The notes beneath the pieces were generated by a model that saw nothing but the letters and a program-made list of their open reading frames with translations, did not search any database and was not told the origin of the DNA. A stretch of DNA of 64,000 bases from Rhodospirillaceae bacterium (lineage in GTDB: Bacteria; Pseudomonadota; Alphaproteobacteria; UBA6615), in NCBI GenBank assembly GCA_018702955.1, contig JABJEK010000066.1, forward strand, positions 1 through 64,000, written 5' to 3'. Shown here in pieces: positions 20,951-30,287 of this stretch (positions are counted from its first letter, which is position 1; every line of letters starts with the position of its first letter). A program made the translations under genes and the position numbers.

Positions 20951-20971
20951 CTCCAAAATCATCAAATGTCA

Positions 20972-21003
20972 CCTTCGGGTCTGCGTAGCAGCAGACCCGG
21001 AGG
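20972..21003. repeat. Second strong inverted repeat next to the terminator
   Basis: CCTTCGGGTCTGC-gtagca-GCAGACCCGGAGG; 13-bp stem with one G-T pair. Confidence 0.7.
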
Positions 21004-21013
21004 CTGAAGCCCT

Positions 21014-21253
21014 CTAACCCGGAGTTCTTTTCGCAAACAGCCAGAGAATGATCGCAACCGCGATCAGTCCGACCACACCGTTGTCGCCAAGTGTCTGGAT
21101 CAAGCTGATCAGCTCACTCACGACGCCGCCGAAGAACGGCAATTCACCGGTGGTAAGGATATCCAGCACAATCGCGAGGGCGATCAGCAGGAGGCCAAGC
21201 TCGGTAACCTGGCCTATCCACTTTTTGACTTTATCCATCATATTTTCGGGCAT
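21014..21253 (-). CDS. Small (79 aa) membrane protein of unknown function
   Basis: Two hydrophobic segments (LGLLLIALAIVLDIL; VGLIAVAIILWLF) and a charged N-terminus; isolated gene with terminator-like hairpins. Confidence 0.65.
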   Translation of the reverse strand: MPENMMDKVKKWIGQVTELGLLLIALAIVLDILTTGELPFFGGVVSELISLIQTLGDNGVVGLIAVAIILWLFAKRTPG

Positions 21254-21783
21254 GTAGTCCCCTTCTGGGTTATCTCAGACCTATAAGCCTTCGGACCACG
21301 ACATTTTGTGGGCCGCAGGAAGTATCCCACAACATGTTCGAATTCTGTCAAGAAGACGAATACAGTGAAGCTTACAATCACTAAGTAAAAAAATAGTAAT
21401 ATATTCCCGCATTGCCCGAAATATATGTAAACAGTAGAATTAAAGTGCATATATTCCCGTATTTTCGGCATAATAATGGACACTAATACATATATTATTC
21501 TTTGTTGCGTTCTTATTATTGTGTTTTATTTCCAGAATTTGGGTGAGGCGACCAACGCTTGGAACTGCCGCAGAATTAAGCAGACCATGACGACCCGTCA
21601 TATCGATTGGGGTTCGGGTCGAGTAGGGGCAGATTTTTCAGGTCTATCGGGTGCCTGGTGCCCACAAAGTGAACTCGAAGGCGACTGGCGGTTGCAATAC
21701 CCGGCCCGTCAACGCTACATCTCGGCCCTATTGTTTTCCCAGCCGTCGGCATGCGGAAGACCCCGGAAGAAGAGGTAGAACGC

Positions 21784-22284
21784 ATGCCGGAAGCATCCTT
21801 CGACAGTCGCGAGTTTCGCAACGCATTGGGCAATTTCGCGACCGGTGTCACGATCATTACGGCCAAGGGCGAAAACGGAGAACAGGTCGGGGTAACCGCC
21901 AGCTCCTTCAATTCGGTATCGCTCGATCCGCCGCTCATTCTCTGGAGCCTCGACCGAAGTTCAGCAAGCCTGCAGGTTATCGAGGCGGCGAGCCACTTCT
22001 GTGTGCACATTCTGAGTGACACCCAGGGCGACGAATGCATGGCGTTCGCGAAAACCGGTACCGACAAGTTTGCCGATCTCGAATGCGAAGAGGGTCTGGG
22101 CGGCGCGCCGCTCATCGAAGGTTGCCTGGCGCGCTTTGAATGCAGAAACGTTGTGCATCACGACGGGGGAGATCACGAGATCATCGTCGGCGAAGTCGAA
22201 CGTTTCGAAGTACAGGACGGCAAGCCGCTGGTTTTCTTCCGCGGCAAGTTGAGCAATCTCGCCCCGCACGCCGGCGACGCCTGA
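21784..22284 (+). CDS. Flavin reductase-like FMN-binding protein
   Basis: FRNALGNFATGVTIITA, GVTASSFNSVSLDPPLILWSL, GLGGAPLIEGCLARFEC. Confidence 0.9.
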   Translation: MPEASFDSREFRNALGNFATGVTIITAKGENGEQVGVTASSFNSVSLDPPLILWSLDRSSASLQVIEAASHFCVHILSDTQGDECMAFAKTGTDKFADLECEEGLGGAPLIEGCLARFECRNVVHHDGGDHEIIVGEVERFEVQDGKPLVFFRGKLSNLAPHAGDA

Positions 22285-22408
22285 ATATGCGTGCTGTCGG
22301 CTTGCTTGGAGTCCCCCTGTTTCCAATACCCGGCTATAATCAACGAGCACATCCGCACAGTCGGATGCCTGAACAGAGGCGCTTGCGCCCATGGAGGAGA
22401 ATTCGGTC

Positions 22409-23908
22409 ATGAATACCTTGGACCACTGGATTAACGGAGCGGCTTCTGCCGGTACATCCGATCGTATGGGCCCCGTGTTCAATCCGGCGACGGGCGAGCA
22501 GGTGGCACAGGTGCATCTGGCGAGCGGCGCGGATGTCGATACCGCCGTTGCAGCGGCGAAGGCCGCACTACCCGAATGGTCTGCGACGCCCCCCCTGCGG
22601 CGCGCCCGGATCATGTTCCGCTTCAACGAGCTGATCCTGGAGCACACCGACGAGTTGGCCGAGTTGATCACCCTCGAACACGGTAAAACGATCGATGACG
22701 CCAAGGGCGACATCCTGCGTGGCCGCGAGGTCGTGGAATATGCATGCGGTATTCCGCATCTTCTGCGCGGCGACTTTACCGAGGATGTCGGGACCGGCGT
22801 GGACGCCTATTCAATCCGCCAGGCAGTGGGTGTTTGCACGGGGATTACACCGTTCAATTTCCCGGCGATGATTCCTCTCTGGATGTTCCCGCTGTCGATT
22901 GCCTGTGGCAACACCTTCATTCTCAAGCCGTCGGAGCGTGATCCGTCATGCCCCTTCCGGCTTGTTGAGCTGGCGCATGAAGCCGGCGTCCCCGAAGGGG
23001 TCATCAACATGGTCAACGGCGACAAGGAAGCCGTCGACGCGCTCCTGACCCATGCCGATGTCGACGCCGTTTCCTTCGTCGGTTCGACCCCGGTGGCCTC
23101 CTACATTTATGCCACGGCCGCCGAGCACGGAAAGCGCGTCCAGGCGCTCGGTGGTGCGAAGAACCATATGGTGGTGATGCCCGATGCGGACATCGAACAG
23201 GCAAGCGACGCGCTCATTGGCGCAGGTTACGGATCTGCGGGGCAGCGTTGCATGGCGGTCTCCGTCGCGGTTGCAGTTGGCGATGACACGGCTGATGCCC
23301 TGGTAAACACGCTGACGCCCAAGATCGAAGAGTTGAAGATCGGCCCGGGGAATGCCGACGATATCGAAATGGGGCCGGTTGTCACCAAGCAGGCCCATGA
23401 TCGCATCCTGAACCTGATCGACCAGGGTGTGGCCGACGGTGCGACCCTCGCGGTCGATGGCCGCGGCCTCAAACTTCAGGGTTACGAGAATGGCTACTTC
23501 ATGGGTGGCACCTTGTTTGACCATGTGACCGAGGACATGAGCATCTACACCGAAGAGGTCTTTGGACCCGTTCTGGCGGTTGTGCGCGCGAAAGACTACG
23601 AGACCGCGCTCGACATGGTGAACCGCAATGAGTACGGCAACGGCACCGCGATCTTCACCAAGGACGGAGATGCCGCACGCGACTTCACCGACCGGGTGCA
23701 GATCGGCATGGTCGGCGTGAATGTGCCGATCCCGGTGCCGGTCGCGTATCACAGCTTCGGTGGCTGGAAACGCTCTCTGTTCGGTGACACGCACATGCAC
23801 GGCATGGAGGGCGTCCGCTTTTATACGCGGCTCAAGGCGGTCACATCGCGCTGGCCCAAGTCAGGTGTGCGTGAAGGTCACAGCCTCACCATGCCGACAA
23901 TGCAGTGA
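22409..23908 (+). CDS. mmsA: CoA-acylating methylmalonate-semialdehyde dehydrogenase
   Basis: DHWINGAASAGTSDR, GITPFNFPAMIPLWMFPLSIACGNTFILKPSERDPSC, AGQRCMA, KRSLFGDTHMHG. Confidence 0.92.
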   Translation: MNTLDHWINGAASAGTSDRMGPVFNPATGEQVAQVHLASGADVDTAVAAAKAALPEWSATPPLRRARIMFRFNELILEHTDELAELITLEHGKTIDDAKGDILRGREVVEYACGIPHLLRGDFTEDVGTGVDAYSIRQAVGVCTGITPFNFPAMIPLWMFPLSIACGNTFILKPSERDPSCPFRLVELAHEAGVPEGVINMVNGDKEAVDALLTHADVDAVSFVGSTPVASYIYATAAEHGKRVQALGGAKNHMVVMPDADIEQASDALIGAGYGSAGQRCMAVSVAVAVGDDTADALVNTLTPKIEELKIGPGNADDIEMGPVVTKQAHDRILNLIDQGVADGATLAVDGRGLKLQGYENGYFMGGTLFDHVTEDMSIYTEEVFGPVLAVVRAKDYETALDMVNRNEYGNGTAIFTKDGDAARDFTDRVQIGMVGVNVPIPVPVAYHSFGGWKRSLFGDTHMHGMEGVRFYTRLKAVTSRWPKSGVREGHSLTMPTMQ

Positions 23909-24690
23909 CCGCGGACGGCGACACGTCAAAAATTCGCCTCGCCGGGGTGACGCGCAGCTTTGATGGGCTGCGCGCGCTCGATGCGGTGGATATCCAGTTG
24001 GAGCCGCGGCAATCGCTCGTTTTGATTGGTGGTTCGGGCAGCGGTAAATCCCTGCTGCTCAAATGCATTCTCGGGCTGATCGCACCGGACGCGGGTTCCA
24101 TCGAAGTCGATGGTGTCGAGACGGTGGGCATGCCGGAAAGTCAGCGCATGGAATGGATGCGTCGCTTCGGCGTTCTGTTCCAGCGCCAGGGGCTGTTTGA
24201 CAGTCTGACCGTCTGGGAGAATGTTTCCTTCCGGCTGTTGCAGAAGAGCGGCACGTCGAGGCACGACGCGCGCGAGATCGCGATTGAAAAGCTGAAGCAG
24301 GTGGGACTGCCGGCAGATACGGCGGACCTGTCGCCGGCCGAACTCTCGGGCGGCATGCAAAAACGCACAGGCCTGGCGCGCGCCATTGCGACAGATCCCG
24401 AGATTTTGTTCCTCGACGAGCCGACAGCGGGCCTCGATCCGATCATGAGCAATATCATCAGCGATCTGATCAACGACCGGGTTGATGACCTGGGTGCGAG
24501 TGCGATCTCGATCGTCAGTGATCTGGCAGTTGTGCGAAGGATCGCCGACACCGTGGTGATGCTGCATGAGGGCCGCGTGGTGTGGAGCGGAACTGTGGCT
24601 GAACTCGATGAGACGGACAACGCCTATGTGCGCCAGTTCGTAAGCCAGTCGATAGAAGGCCCGATCCGGATGCCGGCGCTTGCCGGCTAG
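23905..24690 (+). CDS. ABC transporter ATP-binding protein (MlaF-like)
   Basis: Walker A GGSGSGKS, signature LSGGMQKR, Walker B ILFLDEPTAGLDP; GTG start overlaps the mmsA stop. Confidence 0.85.
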   Translation: MTADGDTSKIRLAGVTRSFDGLRALDAVDIQLEPRQSLVLIGGSGSGKSLLLKCILGLIAPDAGSIEVDGVETVGMPESQRMEWMRRFGVLFQRQGLFDSLTVWENVSFRLLQKSGTSRHDAREIAIEKLKQVGLPADTADLSPAELSGGMQKRTGLARAIATDPEILFLDEPTAGLDPIMSNIISDLINDRVDDLGASAISIVSDLAVVRRIADTVVMLHEGRVVWSGTVAELDETDNAYVRQFVSQSIEGPIRMPALAG

Positions 24691-24696
24691 CGTTGC

Positions 24697-25605
24697 CTAG
24701 TCGGGTTCTACGTCGTCCAGAAGTTCCCAGATCTCCGCGCGACATGGGATGGCGCCACGGCCACCGGGTTTTGAGCTTTTAAGGCCTGCCGCTGCATTGG
24801 CGAACCGGGCTGCCAAATCCAGATCCTTTTCCTCGCCGATGGCGAGCGCGAACGCCCCCAGGAACACATCCCGGGCGCCGAGCTTGTCGATGACCGGCAA
24901 ATCGAGCGCAGCAACGCTTTGCATATGGCCGTCCTCGTTGAGCCAGCTGAACCCATCCCATCCGGCGGTGACACCGACACGAGCCTCGGTCGTCGCGGCA
25001 ACGGCTTCGAGGGCGGTTCGCACATCTGGTGTCCCTGAATACTGCAGCAGCCCGGCGTGCGAGAAGACCACATGGCTGGCCATCTCGATCAGTTCACGGG
25101 GTACCGGGTCTGGACCCGCTTCGCCGTCCAGGATGGCGGGAACTCGGTGATCGTACGCGTTCTGGAGCGCGGGCATCGCTGCTTCGGGCCAGCGCGGGTC
25201 AACCAGAATGGCGCTTGTGTCCTCGATTCTGCCGAACGGGAGCCAGCTCGCGTCCGCATCGAGGTCGCGCCCGGCAAAGATGGTTTCGTGCCGTTCACCG
25301 TTGGCGCTGGTGAGGATCGACGTGACGGGTGACTGGGCGCCCGCGACCAAGCGCACATGCTCGGTCTGAACCCCATGTCGTTTAAGGCCGTCGAGAATCT
25401 GCAGGCCTGTCTCATCGTCGCCAAGCCGTCCCCAGAAAGTGGAGAAACCGCCCAGACGAACCACCGCAACGCTCGCGGTGGCTGCGGTTCCGCCGCCGTA
25501 CTGATTGAAGTCTTGTGCGAACGCGAGATCACCCCCGGTCAGTTCGAAATCGCCCTCGAACACGTGATCGAGGAGCGCGATGCCGACACAGGTGACCTCA
25601 GCCAT
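24697..25605 (-). CDS. PfkB-family carbohydrate kinase
   Basis: GGGTAATASVAVVRLGG, GRLGDDETG, and a degenerate GARD in place of the GAGD loop. Confidence 0.85.
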   Translation of the reverse strand: MAEVTCVGIALLDHVFEGDFELTGGDLAFAQDFNQYGGGTAATASVAVVRLGGFSTFWGRLGDDETGLQILDGLKRHGVQTEHVRLVAGAQSPVTSILTSANGERHETIFAGRDLDADASWLPFGRIEDTSAILVDPRWPEAAMPALQNAYDHRVPAILDGEAGPDPVPRELIEMASHVVFSHAGLLQYSGTPDVRTALEAVAATTEARVGVTAGWDGFSWLNEDGHMQSVAALDLPVIDKLGARDVFLGAFALAIGEEKDLDLAARFANAAAGLKSSKPGGRGAIPCRAEIWELLDDVEPD

Positions 25606-25614
25606 ATCCTGTCC

Positions 25615-26562
25615 CTAGACCTCTGAGGCGCCGTAATAGAGTGAGGCGGCATGGCGCGCTTCGGCAAAAAACAGCCAGCGCTCGATCAGGATTCCCATCG
25701 CCGCGAATATCAGCGCGACGATGGACGCTGCCGTGGCGAACGGGGCCGGCAGGAGGCCTGCGATGACCAGGGCAAGTGCGGTGGCAACGCCGCCGACGAC
25801 GAGCGCGATCTTGCGCAGCCGTGCGGCATGTTTGCGGGCGATCGTGTAGCCCATCTCACGCATGACGTAATTCTCGCTGCTGTGTGGAGATTCCAGCAGC
25901 CGGACCGTGCCGATCGCGCCCAGGCCCGTTGCCGATTCCGCCGTTGCGACGGGCTTTGCATTATCAATCTGGCGCCAATAGGCGATTTTCAGCATCCATG
26001 CCGCAAGTGTGATCACGGCTGCACACCAGGCGATAAGACCGGGCGTGGGCCAAAACAGCGACGCGATGGCGATCAGAAGGACGGCGCCCGTGGACATGGC
26101 GAAGGCGATGTACAGCGGCACGACCAGCGGTGTTGACCAGCGCGGGATGGCGCGGAGGCTCGCATAGATCATGCCCGTACAGCCCACCGTGACGAGAGAT
26201 AGCATCGCGGCGATCAGGCCGGCCCAAATCCAGACGGGGCCGTAGGCGCTAAAGAACAACGATCCAACGGCGAAAATCAAAATCGGCACGTAGGTCACAA
26301 GGGCTGCAACGCCTTCACGGGAAAGCCAGGACGATCGCCATTGGCTCAGCGCGCGCCAGGCCCGCTCGGGATGTCCCAGGTGAAAAGTCGACGAGAGCAA
26401 ACCCGCTGTTATCAGGGCCAACGACACGATAATCACGGACGCGCCGAGGGCCGGGGTCAGGGGAACGATGCCGAGCAGTGCGAGCACCACGAGCCAAACA
26501 ATGGCGCCATAGCCGGCGCCGGATGCAGTGGTGAAAAAAATGACGGAATAGGCGGGGTTCAT
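25615..26562 (-). CDS. Membrane anchor subunit (DmsC/SoeC-like)
   Basis: About 8 TM segments; adjacent to Fe-S and molybdopterin subunits; STFHLGHPERAWRALSQWRSSWLSREG typical of DmsC-type anchors. Confidence 0.85.
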   Translation of the reverse strand: MNPAYSVIFFTTASGAGYGAIVWLVVLALLGIVPLTPALGASVIIVSLALITAGLLSSTFHLGHPERAWRALSQWRSSWLSREGVAALVTYVPILIFAVGSLFFSAYGPVWIWAGLIAAMLSLVTVGCTGMIYASLRAIPRWSTPLVVPLYIAFAMSTGAVLLIAIASLFWPTPGLIAWCAAVITLAAWMLKIAYWRQIDNAKPVATAESATGLGAIGTVRLLESPHSSENYVMREMGYTIARKHAARLRKIALVVGGVATALALVIAGLLPAPFATAASIVALIFAAMGILIERWLFFAEARHAASLYYGASEV

Positions 26563-26582
26563 GTCACTCGTGGTGGCTCTGG

Positions 26583-27332
26583 TTAGCGGGTGAGCATGCG
26601 ATCAACCCAATTGAGGAAATCGCTGCCGGTGTCGGTCGATGCGGGGATGGTTTCGGGGGGTGGCGCGGGCGTCTCGAGATCATGGCGCGTCGATGCGCGG
26701 GGCGGCAGGTACTTGTTCACGGGCTGCATGCCCATTTCGGGCATCAGATCATAGCCGCCACGTTCTGCGACGAGTTGGCTGACGTCGGAGTTCGGATCAC
26801 CGAGATCGCCGAAATGACGCGCGGAGGCCGGGCAGGTCGAAACACAGGCCGGCAACCGGTCTTCAGGCGGCAGGTGCTGGTTCTCTATTCGGTCGATGCA
26901 GAGGGTGCATTTCTTCATCACACCGTCGGCATAATCATACTCGCGCGCGCCGTAAGGGCAGGCCCAGGAACAGAGCTTGCAACCAATGCAGGTGTCGGCG
27001 TTCACCAGGACAATACCGTCGCCCTCGCGCTTGTAGGATGCGCCGGTGGGACACACGGTGACGCAGGCGGGTTCCTCGCAATGCAGGCAACTGCGCGGGA
27101 AGTGAACGGTTCGTCCGCTGTCCCCGTCGCCGGCCTCGAAGCTGTGAACCCGATTGAACCAGACGCCATGCGGATCTGCGCCATACGGCTCTTCATCCGT
27201 CAGGGGTGCGGAATGTCCGCCCGTGTTCCATTCCTTGCAGTTCACAGCACATGCGTGGCAACCGACGCAGATATCCAGGTCGATAACCAGGCCGAGCTTT
27301 CGGCCGTCTGTGGCGGTGGGAAGACTGGTCAT
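26583..27332 (-). CDS. 4Fe-4S dicluster ferredoxin subunit (DmsB/SoeB-like)
   Basis: CVGCHACAVNCKEWN, CLHCEEPACVTVCPTGAS, CIGCKLCSWACPYGA. Confidence 0.92.
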   Translation of the reverse strand: MTSLPTATDGRKLGLVIDLDICVGCHACAVNCKEWNTGGHSAPLTDEEPYGADPHGVWFNRVHSFEAGDGDSGRTVHFPRSCLHCEEPACVTVCPTGASYKREGDGIVLVNADTCIGCKLCSWACPYGAREYDYADGVMKKCTLCIDRIENQHLPPEDRLPACVSTCPASARHFGDLGDPNSDVSQLVAERGGYDLMPEMGMQPVNKYLPPRASTRHDLETPAPPPETIPASTDTGSDFLNWVDRMLTR

Positions 27333-30277
27333 GTGTCTTCTCCGCCGCGGCTACGCCGCCAGTTTGACGCGGGTAAAAAGCGCGCGCCGAACCGCAGTCG
27401 TTCGGCGGCCTTACCGACACCCGGTGCGCGCGGTGCGATACCGCTGTCCGAGGGGTCGTTCGCGAGGGCCTTGTCGCTTCCGTCGTCCTTGACGACCCGC
27501 ACCCGCAGATCGAACCAGGCCGCCTGACCCGTGATCGGGTCGGTGTTCCCGAAGCGATACCCGTCCTTCGGTGGCAAAAGATCGGTGATGAGATGGTTGA
27601 GCAGGAAGCCCTTGTTTGATTCCGGCGCGTCGGGTGACAGGTTCCAGGCGCCGCGCTTCTTGCCGATCGCGTTCCACGTCCAGACCGTGTTGCCGTTGAC
27701 CCCTTCCATCAACGCGATCCTGGCCTTGATGCTGCCATAGGGGCTCTCGACCCGGACCCCATCGCCATCGGCGAGACCCTGATCCTCAGCCGTGCTGCGA
27801 TTCATATAAAGCTTGTTCCAGCCGTGGATCTGGCGGAGCCAGGCATTCTGCGACCCCCACGAGTGATACATCGCCATTGGGCGCTGGGTCAGCGCATGGA
27901 TGGGGAAATCCTCAAGATCTGTATGCGATTCCTCGAAAGGCGCGTACCAGATGGGAAGTGGATCGAATGTCTCGGCGATGCGATCGCGGTACCGGACGGG
28001 CGGCACAACATTGCCAAACCCCTGACCGGCGAGTTTGAAGCGTTGCAAGGGCTCGCTGTAGAGCTGCAGCACGATCGGGTCCGCAGACGCAATCCAGCCC
28101 ATCTTCGCGGCCTTGTCGAGATAGGCGCGGTTGCTGTGCTTGTAGTAGCGCTCGTCCGGCGCGAATTCTTCACTCCAGAAACAGCCATTCTCGATATAGC
28201 GCTCAAGCTGGTTGTCGTTGGGCGCACCATTGCCATGGGATGATCCGTCCTCGCCCCGCCAGCCGGCCAGTGGGCCGATGCCCGGTGCGCGCTCGTGATG
28301 AACGAGATAGTCGGCATAACCGCCCGGGTATTTCGGGGCGCCCGTGTCTGTCGTGAATGCGGGGAGGCCGAGCCGGGCGCCCAGCTCGATCAACACGTCC
28401 TGAAATGGCCGCACATTGCGATCGGGTGCGATCACCGGTTGGCGGATGGCGTCGGCAGGCCCATCGGCGCTGCAGATCGGCCTGTCGAGCATGCTGACGC
28501 AGTCCCAGCGCTCCAGATAGGTGGTGTCGGGTAGTATCAGGTCGGCATAGGCGATCATTTCCGACTGAAAGGCGTCGGAATAGATGATCTTCGGGATCTT
28601 GTACTCGCCGGTTTCCGGGTCGGTATCGGTGAGCATTTCGATGGTTTCGGTAGTGTTCATCGACGAATTCCAGCTCATGTTCGCCATGAACATGAACAGG
28701 ACATCGATCGGGTACGGGTCGCCCGCCCAGGCATTGCGGATGACCATATGCATCATGCCGTGGGCCGCCAGCGGGGCGTCCCAGGAATATGCCTTGTCGA
28801 TCCGGAGCGCCTCGCCCTGATCATCAATCAGCAGGTCTTCGGGGCTGGTGATGAATCCCAATGGCGGTCCGGCCATCGGCGTGCCCGGCGCGACCTGATG
28901 CGGCTTGCCGGCCGGCTTGGGGCCTGGCGGGGCCGGGCGGGGGAAGGGCGGCTTGTAGCGGAAGCCGCCGGGGCAATCGATACTTCCCAGCAGCATCTGC
29001 AGCAAATGGATCGCCCGGCAGGTCTGGAAACCATTCGAGTGGGCGGAAATTCCGCGCATCGCATGCATCGAGACCGGCCGACCGATGATCTTGTCGTGCT
29101 TGCGTCCGGCCCAGTCGGTCCATTCCACGTCGAGCGAGATTTCCTGTTCGAACGCGGCATGGGCCAGTTCGGCGGCGATCCGGCGTATCCGGTCGGCATC
29201 AATGCCGGTCTGCTCGGCGACGGCGTCCGGGCTGTAGGCTTCGTCGAGATACCGGTCGAGCACGAGCTGGAACGCGGGCACTGCCTCGGCGTCCGATCCA
29301 CCATCGCCGGGTGCTGCTTCGTGCAGGGGAAAGCGCCCGCGCATGGCGGGTGATATGTCGATGCGGGCGGCATCGACGAGCTGATCGGTGTTGCGGTCAT
29401 ATGCCAGCGGTTTGCCGTCACGGCCGCGGACGAACAGACCGTCATCCGCCGTTCCCGGCGCGCGGCGTACGAGCCAATGAGAATTTGTGTATCGGGCCAG
29501 GAAATCGAGATCGACATTGCCGGTGCGAATGAGTTCATGGATCAGGGCCATGACCAGCAAGCCGTCCGTGCCGGGGCGGATGCCGACCCATTCGTCGGCG
29601 ATGGCGGAATAACCGGTGCGTACGGGATTTACCGAGACGAACTTCGCGTCACCCTTGGTTTTGAGTTTGCCCAGTCCCATCTTGATCGGGTTTGAATCAT
29701 GATCTTCAGCGACGCCGAACATCATGAAATATTTTGTGTTTTCCCAATCCGGCTCACCGAACTCCCAGAACGATCCGCCGATCGTGTAGATGCCGGCCGC
29801 CGCCATGTTGACGGAGCAGAACCCGCCATGGGCGGCGTGGTTGGGGGTGCCGAACTGGCTGGCCCAGAATCCGGTTAGAGACTGGCTCTGGTCGCGGCCG
29901 GTAAAGAAGGCGAGTTTGCGCGGGTCCCGACGGCGAATATCACCGAGCCATTCGGTCGCCGTGTCGAGGGCCTCTTCCCAGCTTATGGGTTCGAATTCGC
30001 CCGACCCGCGTGGTCCGACCCGGCGTAATGGCTGGGACAGGCGCGCCGGCGAATAGTGTTGCATGATGCCGGCCGACCCCTTGGCACACAGTACGCCCTT
30101 GTTGATCGGGTGATCACGGTTGCCCTCGATATAGCGGATCGCACCGTCTTTCAGATGGACCTTGATGCCGCATCGGCAGGCGCACATGTAGCAGGTGGTG
30201 GTTTTCACCTCGTCGGAAACGACGGGTGATTGATCGACCTTCTCGTAACGGTCGTCCGGGCGAATATCGTCGGGCAT
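27329..30277 (-). CDS. Molybdopterin oxidoreductase catalytic subunit (SoeA-like sulfite dehydrogenase candidate)
   Basis: 982 aa; TTTCYMCACRCGIKVHLKDGAIRYIEGN...GVLCAKGSAGIMQHYSPARL; no Tat signal; in an operon with B and C subunits. Confidence 0.88.
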   Translation of the reverse strand: MPDDIRPDDRYEKVDQSPVVSDEVKTTTCYMCACRCGIKVHLKDGAIRYIEGNRDHPINKGVLCAKGSAGIMQHYSPARLSQPLRRVGPRGSGEFEPISWEEALDTATEWLGDIRRRDPRKLAFFTGRDQSQSLTGFWASQFGTPNHAAHGGFCSVNMAAAGIYTIGGSFWEFGEPDWENTKYFMMFGVAEDHDSNPIKMGLGKLKTKGDAKFVSVNPVRTGYSAIADEWVGIRPGTDGLLVMALIHELIRTGNVDLDFLARYTNSHWLVRRAPGTADDGLFVRGRDGKPLAYDRNTDQLVDAARIDISPAMRGRFPLHEAAPGDGGSDAEAVPAFQLVLDRYLDEAYSPDAVAEQTGIDADRIRRIAAELAHAAFEQEISLDVEWTDWAGRKHDKIIGRPVSMHAMRGISAHSNGFQTCRAIHLLQMLLGSIDCPGGFRYKPPFPRPAPPGPKPAGKPHQVAPGTPMAGPPLGFITSPEDLLIDDQGEALRIDKAYSWDAPLAAHGMMHMVIRNAWAGDPYPIDVLFMFMANMSWNSSMNTTETIEMLTDTDPETGEYKIPKIIYSDAFQSEMIAYADLILPDTTYLERWDCVSMLDRPICSADGPADAIRQPVIAPDRNVRPFQDVLIELGARLGLPAFTTDTGAPKYPGGYADYLVHHERAPGIGPLAGWRGEDGSSHGNGAPNDNQLERYIENGCFWSEEFAPDERYYKHSNRAYLDKAAKMGWIASADPIVLQLYSEPLQRFKLAGQGFGNVVPPVRYRDRIAETFDPLPIWYAPFEESHTDLEDFPIHALTQRPMAMYHSWGSQNAWLRQIHGWNKLYMNRSTAEDQGLADGDGVRVESPYGSIKARIALMEGVNGNTVWTWNAIGKKRGAWNLSPDAPESNKGFLLNHLITDLLPPKDGYRFGNTDPITGQAAWFDLRVRVVKDDGSDKALANDPSDSGIAPRAPGVGKAAERLRFGARFLPASNWRRSRGGEDT

Positions 30278-30287
30278 AAGGGAAATA

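Noticed and set aside
21476-21778. 100-aa ORF starting in the AT-rich island
   Set aside because: Hydrophobic start followed by low-plausibility sequence; no clear ribosome site; likely chance ORF.
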